Assembly (NCBI GenBank): GCA_000310025.1
Contig: FN649744.1
Span: 2,602,176-2,666,175, forward strand
Source: Ectocarpus siliculosus
Lineage: Eukaryota > Sar > Phaeophyceae > Ectocarpales > Ectocarpaceae
Direction: 5' to 3'
DNA length: 64,000 bases
In this document: piece by piece, positions 35,491 through 47,200 of the stretch
Layout: each line of letters starts with the position of its first letter
Numbering within the stretch: the first letter of the stretch is position 1
Made by a program: the position numbers and the translations under genes
The notes under the pieces: generated by a model
What the model was told of the DNA's origin: nothing
The model's input: the letters and a program-made list of their open reading frames with translations, nothing else
The model's database searches: none

Positions 35491-35494
35491 CAGC

Positions 35495-36429
35495 GCAGCA
35501 TCGTCATGACTATACATACGAAGCGAGTCTCTCCCCTGGGAACCAACCCCCCCCCCGAGACTTGCATCATGAAAAAAACGGATGCATGCATGAGTACCCT
35601 TCGATGGGCCTCCAGCGCACGGCTTGATCAACACTTACTACTTCGCAAAGGACATTCTAACCTTCACCAGAATAGATACTACCTAAGCACGGCACAAAAA
35701 ACTTAACTTTCCCCCCACACGGCGACAATATACAAATGAATTGCACTGGTTGTGACAACCACCTACAGTACTACAACAGTAGTAGTCTAGTAGTTGCACA
35801 TCATAGGCTAACCTTTTGTTGCCTGGGCATCATGACCATATAAAAGGGCCGTTCTGACCTTGTCTCACTCTTCGAAGTATGAACGAACGCAGAATAGCTT
35901 ACGAAAAAAAAACTAATTGAACTCGGGAAAATCCGACCGTCCTTAAAGTACATACACACCCCTGCCGGAATGCTAGGTAGGTAAGGCAGTCCAGAAAAAC
36001 ACAGAGAGAGATACGAAGCAGGGAGGGTAGCGCGAGGAGGACGGGGCCTGAGAGTAAAAGGGAAGAACTACTATATCCAAATAAACTACTGTACACTCAC
36101 TCCTGATCGAATAAAATACTTTTAACAAGCAAAGAAATAGAGATCGTACTAATAGAGTGTCACGACAAACTAACACGGTGACGACCTGAAAGAGGGTTCT
36201 CCTTCAAGTTCGCACGAAGAATCGAAGGAGGAGCGTTCATCGCTCCCTGGGTTTTAAAATTCACCGACCCAAGCCAACCCCGCTCCCTGCCCTGGGGATG
36301 CGAGAAAGACAAAAAACTTTAGTAAACCACGAAAAAAAATAGGACGCGCCCAGTCTCCATCTAATTGGCCTTATCGCCACGCTCCCCTTTTCTGTGCAGG
36401 GATCAACAAACTAGAGCAAGTGGCAGCGG
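35495..36429. other. Intergenic; no gene seen
   Basis: AT-rich, short frames only, no domain or RNA gene recognised. It continues the host sequence interrupted at 14461. Confidence 0.5.
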
Positions 36430-36995
36430 ATAGCAACAACAACAAACTTTTCGATGACGAAGACAGCGGCGGCAACAACAACAACAGCGGACGGTAACCA
36501 CCGATCGCAACAAGCGTCCAATACACCACCATATGTATGGGTTCCAAACTAATTTACGCGAAGTTTTTTCACACCCACCCTTGTGTACTCAAAATCAACG
36601 TGTTGCTGACATTTTAACATTTAACAAGAGACGACGACAACAACAAGAACAAACGGCAACCAAAAATCATAATTGTACCTACAAGCCAAGCGTCCCAATA
36701 CCCTAACCAAACGGGCTCCAAGCCACAAAGCTCCACCTTTTTCACACCTTTGTGCATAAAATCAACATCTTGTGCACTAATAATGAGCAACAACAACAGA
36801 CGACGGCAACCACGACAACAACAACAACGAACGGCGATCATGATCAACCATGACAGTGCCGGAAGCGTCCGATTACCCAACCAAACGAGGTTCAAACTGC
36901 TAACCTTTCCCATACCCGTGTGGATTTACAACCGATCATGACGACGATAGACGACGGAAGACGACGAAAGACGACGACGTACGATAACAACAACC
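36430..36995. repeat. Degenerate CAA-rich satellite, unit about 170 bp
   Basis: Three diverged units each combine a CAACAACAA/ACGACGG-rich part, a phrase like CCAA.C.AAACG.G.TCCAA and a TTTTTCACACC..TGTG phrase. Translations on both strands are low-complexity and have no meaning as protein. Confidence 0.6.
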
Positions 36996-37260
36996 AACAC
37001 ATGACAATAACCGCAAGGATCAATGGAAAGAACAACAGTCACAAGAACAACAACGGCAACGACATGACAATAACCGCAAGGATCAAAGGAAAGAACAGCA
37101 GCAACAAGAACAACAACGACAACGACATGACAATAACCGCAAGGATCAACGGAAAGAACAACAACAGCAACAAGAACAACAGTGGCAACGACATGACAAT
37201 AACCGCAAGAGTCAGTGGAAACAACAAGAAACAACCAGCAACAACAGCAACAACAACATG
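36996..37260. repeat. Minisatellite, unit about 60 bp, four copies
   Basis: The unit ACATGACAATAACCGCAAGG followed by a GGAAAGAACAACA.CAACAAG phrase repeats four times with little divergence. Confidence 0.92.
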
Positions 37261-37404
37261 AACAGAGTGAACACTCGAGAAGGTCCTTCCTGATGCGTTC
37301 TACGTGCTTCAGCGCCAACGAAAAGTCTTCGAGTGCACCGTGAGACCAGATATCCATTCCACGGGGCTCAAACAAAACTATGCATTATTCAGGACGCGTC
37401 ATAT

Positions 37405-38918
37405 CCCCCCCCTCCCCCTCTCGGGGGGGGGGGGAGGGGCGTACTCTTATGCTTTGCATGCCTTAGCGGTTAGACCATTGACCACGCGTCCTCGAGAGGA
37501 CGGAGCATTGTTCCCACAGGACCGATCACCGATGGTCAATCGCTCCTTCCTACTTTGCCAAAGGTGGCTCAAAAATGTCTTTCCTAGTCTGTCTATCCTA
37601 CCGATGTCACTTCCCGCTTTTTCAAACCACTTCCTACTCCCCAGTACCGCTACCGTCCTCTCCTCTCTATTCCATGCCTCAAACATCTCCCTGTACGTCC
37701 CTTGTATTCTTCCCAGCTCGGTCATGTACACTTCCCTCTCCTTTTCGTACCACGGACATTCCGCGACTACATGAACACTGTCTTCGCATTCGAAGCCGCA
37801 ATCGCATTTGAACTTGTCGTCTTCGTCGTCTACCGTCCTATGTCTTCGTCGACGTTCGCGAAGGCCTATGTCCCCGGTCCTGAATTTGACCTTAAGCTTT
37901 GTCCCTGCATCCATTGGTCCATGTAGGTAATCCTTGAACCCTATTCCTTCTTTCAACATTCCGTACACTTGTAGACCCTCCTTATCCTCGGTTTCTTTCC
38001 TTAGATTCTGTTCTTCTCTCTCGGCACAAGCAACAGATATCTTCTTCTTGAACCCCTGTAGACCCTCCGTTTCCAGCGTTTCATCTTCGTCGATGTCCAA
38101 TCCCTTCCATACGTCCTCTACAACCTTGACCCATTCCGTGGGTTGTCTACCCCTCTTTGTGTTTGCCCACTTCGCCTCCCATACTATTCTCGGCAACCTC
38201 TCCTCTCCCATCCCGCACATGCGGTACTGCCATGTCAGCTTCCTTGCGTCTCTTCCCGACCGTAGGGATCGGATCCCCAATTCTGCCCTGACTGCTGCAT
38301 TACTTGTGCGCTTGGAGCATCCTAGGATGATTTTCGCTGCTTTCATCTGCGCCGCCTCGAGTTCTTTCACTACCTTCTTATTTCCTTCCCATACTTCTCC
38401 GGCGTACTCCAGCGGCGGTACGATTACGCTCTTCAAAACCGTCAGTTTGATGCGTGTATCAAGGTGCCGGTTTGCGAGTATTGGGTGCAGCTTCCCTGCT
38501 CGTGCTTTGCCCTTTTCCGCTACCTTGGACATGTGTGCATTCCACGAGCAATCTTTTGCGATCTCTACTCCGAGGTATGTGTACTGGTCCACTACTGCAA
38601 TCTCCTCGATCCCCCACTTCCATTTATGTTCTACTGGTTCCTCCCTGCCCTCGTTGCATACCATGACGGCACTCTTCGTAACGTTGGCAGACAATCTCCA
38701 CTTATCAGTAAACTTCTTCGCCGCGTCAATTTGCAGTTGCAGTCCCTCAGGGGTGTCCGACATACCAACAAAATCATCCGCAAACAGCATTCCTGACACC
38801 GAAGTTTCCGTGTCCCCTACTTTTACTCCCTTCCGGACTGCCTCTACGACTTCCAACAGATCGTTGATGAACACCTGGAACAATGTTGGGGACAGCGTGC
38901 AACCTCGGGGGGGGGAAA
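37405..38918 (-). mobile_element. LINE copy 1, 5'-truncated, poly(C)-tailed (minus strand)
   Basis: The minus-strand reading runs from about 38909 to a tail ending in a C-rich tract (37405-37437). It opens directly after nine C bases and lacks the endonuclease and N-terminal RT half. The 3' end carries the shared tail (GGTCAATGGTCTAAC, GGCATGCA, AGAGTACGCCCC). Its sequence matches LINE copy 2 closely over the whole 1.5 kb. Confidence 0.9.
37447..38909 (-). pseudogene. LINE reverse transcriptase C-terminal half
   Basis: The open frame covers RT motif 4 (GCTLSPTLFQVFINDLLEVV), the catalytic FADDFVGMSD, the thumb region and a C-terminal zinc-finger-like CDCGFE...HVVAECPWYEKER typical of non-LTR retrotransposon ORF2 proteins. 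It has no internal stop but no start: the 5' truncation falls inside the RT. In a complete element this enzyme copies the RNA at the target site. The clade cannot be set without a tree. Confidence 0.88.
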
Positions 38919-39239
38919 AACGCAAGAAAGTTATCTTTCTTCTTCGTCACGCTTGTGCGGAACATTCCTCCTGCACACAACGGAGGCTCTTTTCTTTCGT
39001 TCCGACGGCTTCCTCTTCTGGATCTCGTCGTATATCCTGTCCCTGTCGAATCAAACCGGTCGGGCGTTCGTTACCTCCTCGCCCCCCTCCTGTTCTTCTT
39101 CTTGAGCGCCTCGCACAGCCAGTCGAGCCCATAGAAAACCCCCTCGCCCGTGAGGGCACAGCAGCTCTGTCACGACGCACACGAGGAGACGGTGCACAAC
39201 AACAAAAGAGGAACGACAGCTTATTAAGAGACACGCACG

Positions 39240-39340
39240 CGTGCACTATTGCTGTTGTTGTTGTTATCTTCACATTAAAAACCGTTCTTCCGGTCTCCGC
39301 TCAGTACCTTCTAATGTCCGTACTGGTCCAACTGACGCGG
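39240..39340. repeat. Dispersed repeat, similar to 58780-58885
   Basis: A GTT microsatellite followed by TATCTTCAC, CTCAGTACC and TGTCCGTACTGGTC resembles 58780-58885 in order and spacing. The family is unknown; the copies are diverged. Confidence 0.5.
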
Positions 39341-39595
39341 ACGCCTTGCGTGGCCACAAGCCGGCTGCTACCAAAGGGGGGTACGCTATGCACCAACAAA
39401 ACCTGCGTGCGGCCTGGCGGGGATGCGCGCGCACGATACGCGAACACGAAAAGGCTGAAAATGCACAGCGAGCGGTAGACCGAGTCTAGTGGGGTGTTGT
39501 TGTTCGAGCGACCGATCTTAGGTGTCCCGCCGGTCGGCCAGCACAACCCCAACCCTCCCGCGAAGCTCGCAACGCATGGTCTGGTTGCTCCCCCT

Positions 39596-40242
39596 CCCCC
39601 CCCCCCTTATGCGACTCGCCGAGTGTCGCCCCCCCCGGTGTTTGCCATCGGGGTTGGGTTTTCGTCGCTTGGCAACGACGTTGTAAAACAAGCCCCCCCC
39701 CTCGGTGTTTGCCATCGGGATTGGGTTTTCGTCGCTTGGCAACGACGTTGTAAAACAAGCCAATTCACTTCGTGAACCCGGCAACCAGGTTACCGTTTTT
39801 TTTTTTACCTCGTTTTTTTTTTGGCGGTAACCATAATGGTGGTCGAGTAGATCATATGGTGCGGGGTGGAGAACCCTCACTCCGCGCAACGGGGGATGAT
39901 CGCACCACGTTGTGTTAAAATGGTCAAGCACCCTCGAGGCAGTTACACAGTGCTTACAACTGTCTCTGGAAGTAAAAGCACCAGAAAGTAAACTAAGTCA
40001 TACGTAGCCGTCATCCGTACGCAAGGAAGTAAGCACAAGATGCCGAACACCCTTAGCAGGATGCAGCTCACCCTTCATGCGACTCGCCGAATACCTCACG
40101 GCGCTTCGCGCTTGGTGATGTGAGAGCCTGGTCCGGTGAGAACCCGGCGTGCTCCGTCCCGGCTTTGTAGGGATGCGAGGTCAATGGTCTAACGACTACG
40201 GCATGCACGACTTTGAGTACACCCCCCTCCCCCCTCCCCCCC
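39596..40242 (+). mobile_element. SINE-like element, copy A
   Basis: The full unit starts at about 39703 (CGGTGTTTGCCATCGGG) and ends in the shared tail (GGTCAATGGTCTAACGACTA, then GAGTAC) plus a C tract. The first 60 bases are present twice (also 39636-39694), each copy preceded by a C run. The sequence is non-coding and about 90% like copies B and C. I recognise no tRNA, 5S or 7SL head with certainty. The 3' tail is shared with the LINE copies, as expected if the LINE enzyme mobilises it. Confidence 0.85.
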
Positions 40243-40320
40243 GGTGCTCCGTCTCGAAAGGGACGGGTGGTCAATGGTCAAATGCCTTCGGCAAGCAACA
40301 AATGGGTACGCCCCCCCCCC
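40243..40320 (+). mobile_element. Short related element with LINE-type tail and C tract
   Basis: About 75 bases (GGTGCTCCGTCTCGAAAGGG, GGTGGTCAATGGTC, CTTCGGCAAGCA, GGGTACG) followed by a C run. Its middle and end follow the LINE tail rather than the SINE tail, so it looks like a severely truncated member of the LINE or a sister family. Confidence 0.6.
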
Positions 40321-40910
40321 CCCGGATGGGTTTTCGTCGCTTGGCAACGACGTTGTAAAACAAGCCCCCCACTCGGTGTTTGCCATCGGGATTGGGTTTT
40401 CGTCGCTTGGCAACGACGTTGTAAAACAAGCCAATTCACTTCGTGAACTCGGCAACCAGGTTACCGTCTTTTTTTTTACCTCTGGTTTTTTTTTTGGCGG
40501 TAACCATAATGGTGGTCGAGTAGATCATGTTGTGCGGGGTCGAGAAACCTCACTCCGCGCAACGGGGGATGATCGCACCACGTTGTGTTAAAATGGTCAA
40601 GCTTCCTCGAGGCAGTTACACAGTGCTTACAACTGTCTCTGGAAGTGAAAGCACCAGAAAATAAATTAAGTCATACGTAGCTGTCATCCGTACGCAAGGA
40701 AGAAAGCACAAGATGCCGAACACCCTTAGCAGGATGCAGCTCACCCTTCATGCGACTCGCCAAATACCTCACGGCGCTTCGCGCTTGGTGATGTGAGAGC
40801 CTGGTCCGGTGAGAACCCGGCGTGCTCCGTCCCGGCTTTGTAGGGATGCGAGGTCAATGGTCTAACGACTACGGCATGCACGACTATGAGTACACCCCCC
40901 CCCCCCCCCC
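40321..40910 (+). mobile_element. SINE-like element, copy B
   Basis: The body starts at about 40374 and is nearly identical to copy A; a partial copy of the first 60 bases lies at 40324-40364 behind a C tract. It ends in the shared tail (TATGAGTAC) and a tract of about 17 C bases, onto which LINE copy 2 is joined. Confidence 0.88.
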
Positions 40911-43299
40911 GGAGGGGAACGCCAAGCAGATGTGGGAAGGGACTAGTGGGATGGTAAAAAAGACCGCGCAAGGGGGGGATACAGGGGTAGCAACTTTGCG
41001 AGGTGTGAACGGTGGACTAGTCAGCAGTGGGAAGGGAAAAAGGGAAGTTCTAGCAGGACACTACAAGAGACTTGGAGTGCCTTCGGAGAATGAAGCTTTT
41101 GACCAAGTGTTTAAGAAGGAGGTGGACGCATGGGCCCAGAAAGAAGAGACGCCGAAGGCAGACGTTGGGAACGTAGAACTAGAAAAGGAGTTGACCAAGG
41201 ATGAGGTTGAGGCGTGTGTGAACAAGCTGCAGTGCCACAAAGCAGCAGGGGCGGATGGGATAGTCAACGAGTTCATGAAGTTTGGGGGGAAGGGGATGAT
41301 CCAGTTGATGGCTTTGCTGTGCAACTGGGTGTGGAAAAACGAGTATGCGCCAAGTAGATGAAGGGAAGGAGTGGTTGTGAACTTGTTCAAGAAGGAGACA
41401 AGACTGACCTAGGAAACTACAGGGGTATCACACTGTTGAACACAGTAGGAAAAGGGTTTTGTAAGCTGCTGAACGATAGGATAGTGGGAGTATTGGAGAA
41501 GAAACGTAGCATTAGTGAGGGCCAGGCAGGTTTCCGACTGAAGAGGGGGTGCGTAGACTACGCATTCACGATAGGGAGAATCATCCAAGGTAGAAAGAGG
41601 GCGGGAAAGCCGACGTACTGCTTCTTCCTGGACGTGAAAAAGGCATACGATACCGTATGGAGAAATTGGCTGTGGAAACAATTGTCCAAGTACGGTATGA
41701 AGGGGAAAATGTGGAGTGCTGAAGAAGATGACAGAGTGTACGAAAAGCGCGGTCATTCTAGACGGAGAACTGTCTAAATTCTTCGACATTGAGCAGGGCG
41801 TCCCACAAGGTTGCACGCTGTCCCCGACTTTGTTCCAGGTGTTCATCAACGATCTGTTGGAAGTCGTAGAGGCAGTCCGGAAGGGAGTAAAAGTAGGGGA
41901 CACGGAAACTTCGGTGTCAGGAATGCTGTTTGCGGATGATTTTGTTGGTATGTCGGACACCCCTGAGGGACTGCAACTACAAATTGACGCGGCGAAGAAG
42001 TTTACTGATAAGTGGAGATTGTCTGCCAACGTTAAGAAGAGTGCCGTCATGGAACGCAACGAGGTCAGGGAGGAACCAGTAGAACATAGATGGAAGTGGG
42101 GGATCGAGGAGATTGCAGTAGTGGACCAGTACACATACCTCGGAGTAGAGATCGCAAAAGACTGCTCGTGGAATGCACACATGTCCAAGGTAGCGGAAAA
42201 GGGCAAAGCGCGGGCAGGGAAGCTGCACCCAATACTCGCCAACCGGCACCTCGATACATGCATCAAATTGACGGTTTTGAAGAGCGTAATCGTACCGCCG
42301 CTAGAGTACGCCGGAGAAGTATGGGAAGGAAATAAGAAGGTAGTGAAAGAACTCGAGGCGGCACAGATGAAAGCAGCGAAAGTCATCCTAGGATGCTCCA
42401 AGCGCACGAGTAATGCAGCCGTCAGGGCAGAATTGGGGATCCGATCGCTGCGGTGGGGAAGAGACGCAAGGAAGCTGACATGGCAGTATCGCATGTGCGG
42501 GATGGGAGAGGAGAGGTTGCCGAGAATAGTATGGGAGGCGAAGTGGGCAAACAAAAAGAGGGGTAGACAACCCACGGAATGGGTCAAGGTTGTAGAGGAC
42601 GTATGGAAGGGGTTAGACATCGGCGAAGATAAAACACTGGAAACGGAGGGTCTACAGGGGTTCAAGGAGAAGATATCTGTTGCTTGTGCCGAGAGAGAAA
42701 AACAGAATCTAAGGAAAGAAACCAAGGATAAGGAGGGTCTACAAGTGTACGGAATGTTGAAAGAAGAAATAGGGTTCAAGGATCACCTACATGGACCAAT
42801 GGATGCAGGGACAAAGCTTAAGGTCAAATTCAGGGCCGGGGACATAGGCCTTCGAGAACGTCGACGAAGACATAGGACGGTAGACGACGAAGACGACAAG
42901 TTCAAATGTGATTGCGGCTTCGAATGCTAAGACCGTGTTCATGTAGTCGAGGAATGTCCGTGGTACGAAGAGGAGAGGGAAGTGTACATGACTGAGCTGG
43001 AAAAAATGCAAGGGCGTACAGGGAGATGTTTGAGGCATGGAATTGTAGAGAGGAGAGGACGGTAGCTGTGCTGGGGAGTAGGAAGTGGTTTGAAAAGGCG
43101 GGAAGGGATATCGTTAGGATAGACAGACTAGGGTAGACATTTTTGAGCCACCTTTGGCAAAGTAGGAAGGAGCGATTGGCCATCGGTGATCGGTCCTGTG
43201 GGAACAATGTTCCGTCCTCTCGAGGACGCGTGGTCAATGGTCTAACCGCTACGGCATGCAAAACATAAGAGTACACCCCCCCCCCCCCCCCCCCCCCCC
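40911..43299 (+). mobile_element. LINE copy 2, 5'-truncated, poly(C)-tailed (plus strand)
   Basis: Starts directly after the C tract of SINE copy B and ends at 43275-43299 in a run of about 24 C bases, preceded by the shared tail. It is longer than LINE copy 1 and includes the N-terminal RT domain. No endonuclease domain is present. Confidence 0.9.
40915..43100 (+). pseudogene. LINE reverse transcriptase, broken frame
   Basis: The sequence reads through the pre-RT region (KLQCHKAAGADGIVNEFMKF), then, after a stop/frameshift near 41360, GNYRGITLLNTVGK, GQAGFRLKRGCVD and FFLDVKKAYDTVWR. After a second shift near 41720 it reads QGVPQGCTLSPTLF and FADDFVGMSD. A stop at about 42930 cuts the zinc-finger-like CDCGFEC. 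All the classic RT blocks are recognisable, so this copy allows the family to be defined better than copy 1. Confidence 0.9.
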
Positions 43300-43321
43300 A
43301 TACTTAGTTTTTATCAATTGT

Positions 43322-43421
43322 NNNNNNNNNNNNNNNNNNNNNNNNNNNNNNNNNNNNNNNNNNNNNNNNNNNNNNNNNNNNNNNNNNNNNNNNNNNNNNN
43401 NNNNNNNNNNNNNNNNNNNNN
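43322..43421. other. Assembly gap (100 N)
   Basis: Exactly 100 unknown bases, a conventional placeholder for a gap of unknown size. It follows the C tract that ends LINE copy 2, a likely cause of assembly failure. The bases to its left and right may not be adjacent in the genome. Confidence 1.
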
Positions 43422-44277
43422 ACCAGGTTTTCATCGATTGTCATGCATTTCTACAGTGCGACGGTTCTTGCAACGAGGTTGTTATGCTTCGCCCGCAAGG
43501 ATGGAGACGGAGCGTCGTCACGACGAAAAACAAAAGTCGTGCAAGATGGCTGTAACACCCTTCACGCGAGATACTGATCATCATGTCATGTTTGCCTTCC
43601 ACGGAACGAACGAACGCGTCCATCTGAGCTTTGACGGCATTACCGTACCGTACCCCCGCGGTCTTCCCGAGATCAACACAGCGCAGGCCCACCACTTAAC
43701 GTTAGTCGGTGGTTTTGGTACCATCTACGTAATAGCCTGGAACCGTTATGATGGTGACGAAAAAAATCGTTCGTTTGCGACAACGCGAGCGTGCACGATG
43801 TCGACGCCACACCCCATAAATGGTGACCTTTTCGCCTCTGGCAGCGTGAACTGACCTGCATGTACCAGTTGCGTTCTCTCAGCGGGTTGTCACCCGCGCT
43901 GTTGAGACCCATCCTGTCGATCACGATGCCGGGACCGACTGCACCGGGGACGTCCTAGCAATGTTTGGGGGCGACGCAGGTTGCGGGAAGGGGACTACAT
44001 GTCATGCTCACTCTGCCAACAGCACCAGGTACACCAGGAGCGCAGACTACACTGGTAGTGCTTCGCAACGCCCGAATTTGAAGGGATGCACACGCCGGTG
44101 AGGACGACGAGGAGGTCGTCCGTCTTGCACGCCGCAATCGCTTCTTCGCCGTCATACGCCTGACGAAACCGACCTAAAAAGGCAGTAGATTTTTAACTCT
44201 TTGTTTGGAAATCAACTTCGAAAACGGGCCTACAGCAGCAGCAGCAGCAGTAGTACTACAGCAAGCAGCAGACCCAC
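43422..44277. other. Downstream of the last ARF exon found; no exon recognised
   Basis: The C-terminal ARF exon would be expected on the minus strand here, but none of the minus frames resembles it. Plus-strand frames (for example up to 43854) show no known domain. It may be intron, or unrelated sequence joined across the gap. Confidence 0.5.
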
Positions 44278-47200
44278 CTGCTTGTTGAGCATGATAAGGA
44301 CGGTCTGACAGCCGTCCATGTTGGGGTCCCGAAGCACATGAAACATCTCGTCCCTCGCCTCCTCGATGCGATTCTCGTCGGAAGAGTCCACCATGAAGAT
44401 CAGCGCGTCGGTGTCGACAAAGTAGTACCGCCAAAGCGACCGCAGCTTGGCTTGCCCACCGACGTCCCTGCCGCGGGCAAGTAGAGGCCAAAGCGCGGAG
44501 CAGCACGTGCACATATATATATATATATGCCGAAGAACGTTTGGGGATCTTATATCTTTGGCTGGCTCTCGTGTGTCACGCTCTCTCTCGGTTTCTGGAG
44601 GAAAATGAAACGACTTCCTCTTAGTGTCATCACTAAAGCCTACCAACAGCCCCTCAATGGGGAGGGAGTCCTAGTGGATATGGACCTATTGCCAGTTCTG
44701 GCAACTCCAACGGGGGAGGCGAGAGTGGACGGGGTTGTCTGTGAACAAAGAACATTCCTTCGTGGGGACGATCGGCGACGCTGGGGGGGGTGAACCCCAC
44801 AGTTTGCCGGAAATGGAGGGTGAGGCGGGAGCTACAGCGTCACCGTGGTTGGCCGTTTGTTTCCCCATGGACCTTAGGTCATCGTATCGTGGTGAGCTAC
44901 ACGAGAGAACACGTTTCGTCAGGATCACCACTAAATACGACAAGACGCTGCAGAAGAGGTACTGGAGGTCCTCGTGTGTACAGAAAATAGATACTACTTG
45001 TAGGCTTCTTTCCGTATAGCCACTGACCACCCCACAAAGTCATTACTATTTCGTCTGGATGACCACTAAGGAAAGAGACTGCAAAACAGGCGATAGGTCC
45101 TCAATGTTCATACATGCTGCTCTTCCCGTAGAGGAACCACTCACCAGATGGTCATGACCATGTTGTTGTACTCGACCTGTTCCATGTTGAACCCAACGGT
45201 AGGAACGGTGCCCACGGCCTCGTTCAGGTGGAGATTGTACTGTCGTCGATGTCATCGCGTGCAACCACCAAGAGAGAAAAAGAGTTACGCTTTGCAAGTC
45301 AGGGTGCATGTGAGCGGGTTGCGGACGGTGCGTTATCAACTGTTCTCGTCGGTGGTGGCGTTCCCGTTGTTGCTGTTGTCCGAGCTATACCGCTACCGCT
45401 GCTGCGGCTGAATGAAACGGTTTGGATTGGGGTTATAGGGCTAGAGGGCAAGGGTTAGGGGGCGCGGCAGTGAAAACCTCGCTCAGCAAAGGACGCAAGT
45501 CAGTCGGCACGACAAGCGCAGAACATGGGAAACCGCACCGTAACCCCTAAGCTCAAACATGAAAAAGAGACTCAGGAGTTCAACCAGGCAACTACTGTTC
45601 AAAGAGCAACGTCTCGGCAAAGCTCTCATCGAATGGGGAACACGAAAAAGCAGTGTACGTGTTGCAGTTGAAACACCAAACGTGTCCGCGCGGAAAGCGG
45701 TCTCAAGCAAGGGATCAATCAGGCTGAAAATATGTTTCGAACTTTGACGAGGCTTCGTATTGAGTTTGATTTCGACGAGTGCGCAAAGCTAGCTATAATA
45801 GTGAATTTTGGCGCGTCTTGTGGGTTGAACTATTGCACCCTTCCCAACCCGTGGTATCCATGACATCCAATCCACCATGCCTCTAAAGTACACGTGTGTA
45901 TCGTGGCACATAGTTGTCGTTACTGCTTGTTGAAGTTATCAATTGGACCCGCTACTACCGCCCATCGCCCACAAGCTGAAACGACGTCGATGATAGGATG
46001 GGATATATCTCACCAAGAGCGAAGTTTTGCCCGCATTGTCCAGCCCGAGTAGCAGGAGGCGCTTTTCCTGACAGGAAAGGAAACGTGTCACACGATACAG
46101 GAGCAGCAGCAAAAAGAAAACGTTGGGGGCTTGGGAAGGTTTCGCGGCGGTAGGCAAGCAGGCAGGCGTAGAACCGTCGCGGTTCGGGGCGGTGAACTGC
46201 TGTTCTCCACCGCCTTCTTCCTGTACGCCGTAATGCCCACCGCAGAAAAAAAACACAACAAGCGGAAGAAGCCACCACATGCATCTTTCTACCCGAATCG
46301 ACTGACCACTTCCTCCGTATTGCGTACACCATCGTTGCGGTCATGACCGACCACCAGTTCTGTGGCAGAGCGTAGAGCAAACGCCTACGCTCGCGCCATC
46401 TTCCAACGGATGACGTGTAGTGCGGCCACTCGAGGCAAGCCCTTGCTGCCCGAAGCGCGCCGGCTCCCAAACTGCCACAGGGAGGGAGCGAAGCTGAGAC
46501 GAGTTTTTCCGTATATTTTGGAAAATCCGCGGGCTCACACACACACAGTTTTCCGGACAAAACATGTCCCATAAAACAACTCCGTACAGCCCTCCCCAGC
46601 GCTTGGTCCTGTCTCACCTTTTGGGCGTTGTGTTTCTCTTGGGTTTGGACATCTGTATCTGGAAACGGGTGAGGTGTGCGCTTCCTGTTTCGCCTTGTGA
46701 GAGTTTTCTTGCTTTCGGCGGGCTGCTCTTTCTCGTTCCTTCTTATTTTTTCAAAGTTTGGTGTGGTTGCGTTGAGGTGCACCACGAAAGGCATGCCCTG
46801 TACCCGCGAGCAGATAGCCGCGAGCAGCACCATAGGCCACTGGGACACAGCCTCCCCTTATCTGAAAACTCTGCAAGCGAGGGTCACGGAGGTTCGCAGT
46901 TGCTACGTACATTCAAGCCGCAACCCCGGTTCCATTTCTTTCTCCGACTGCGGTGCGGAAATTCAGTTCAATAATTCCGCTCCATGATGCTAACTTTTTC
47001 AAGGCACCCCGCTGCGACATGCCCGATGGGTGCGATGCCAAAATACATTCAATGTTTGCTACGGCGGTGCTGCATACACGCACCCCCGTGCCATAACCCC
47101 CATTCGGTGCGATACCGAGACCGCGACAGTTCATAAAGGAATGTTGTTGCCCCCCGATGACACCCTCGCCGCATGTGAAAGGCACCCACATGTACCTCAC

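Noticed and set aside
41409-42779. Minus-strand open frame of about 450 codons opposite LINE copy 2
   Set aside because: Antisense of the reverse transcriptase; the plus strand carries all RT motifs. The same holds for 37934-39478 opposite LINE copy 1.
46560-46680. Alternative ARF first exon at about 46.6 kb (minus)
   Set aside because: A short ATG frame with a good GTGAGA donor exists, but it ends in the wrong phase for the P-loop exon and lacks Gly2; the exon at 48814-48861 fits phase and motif.
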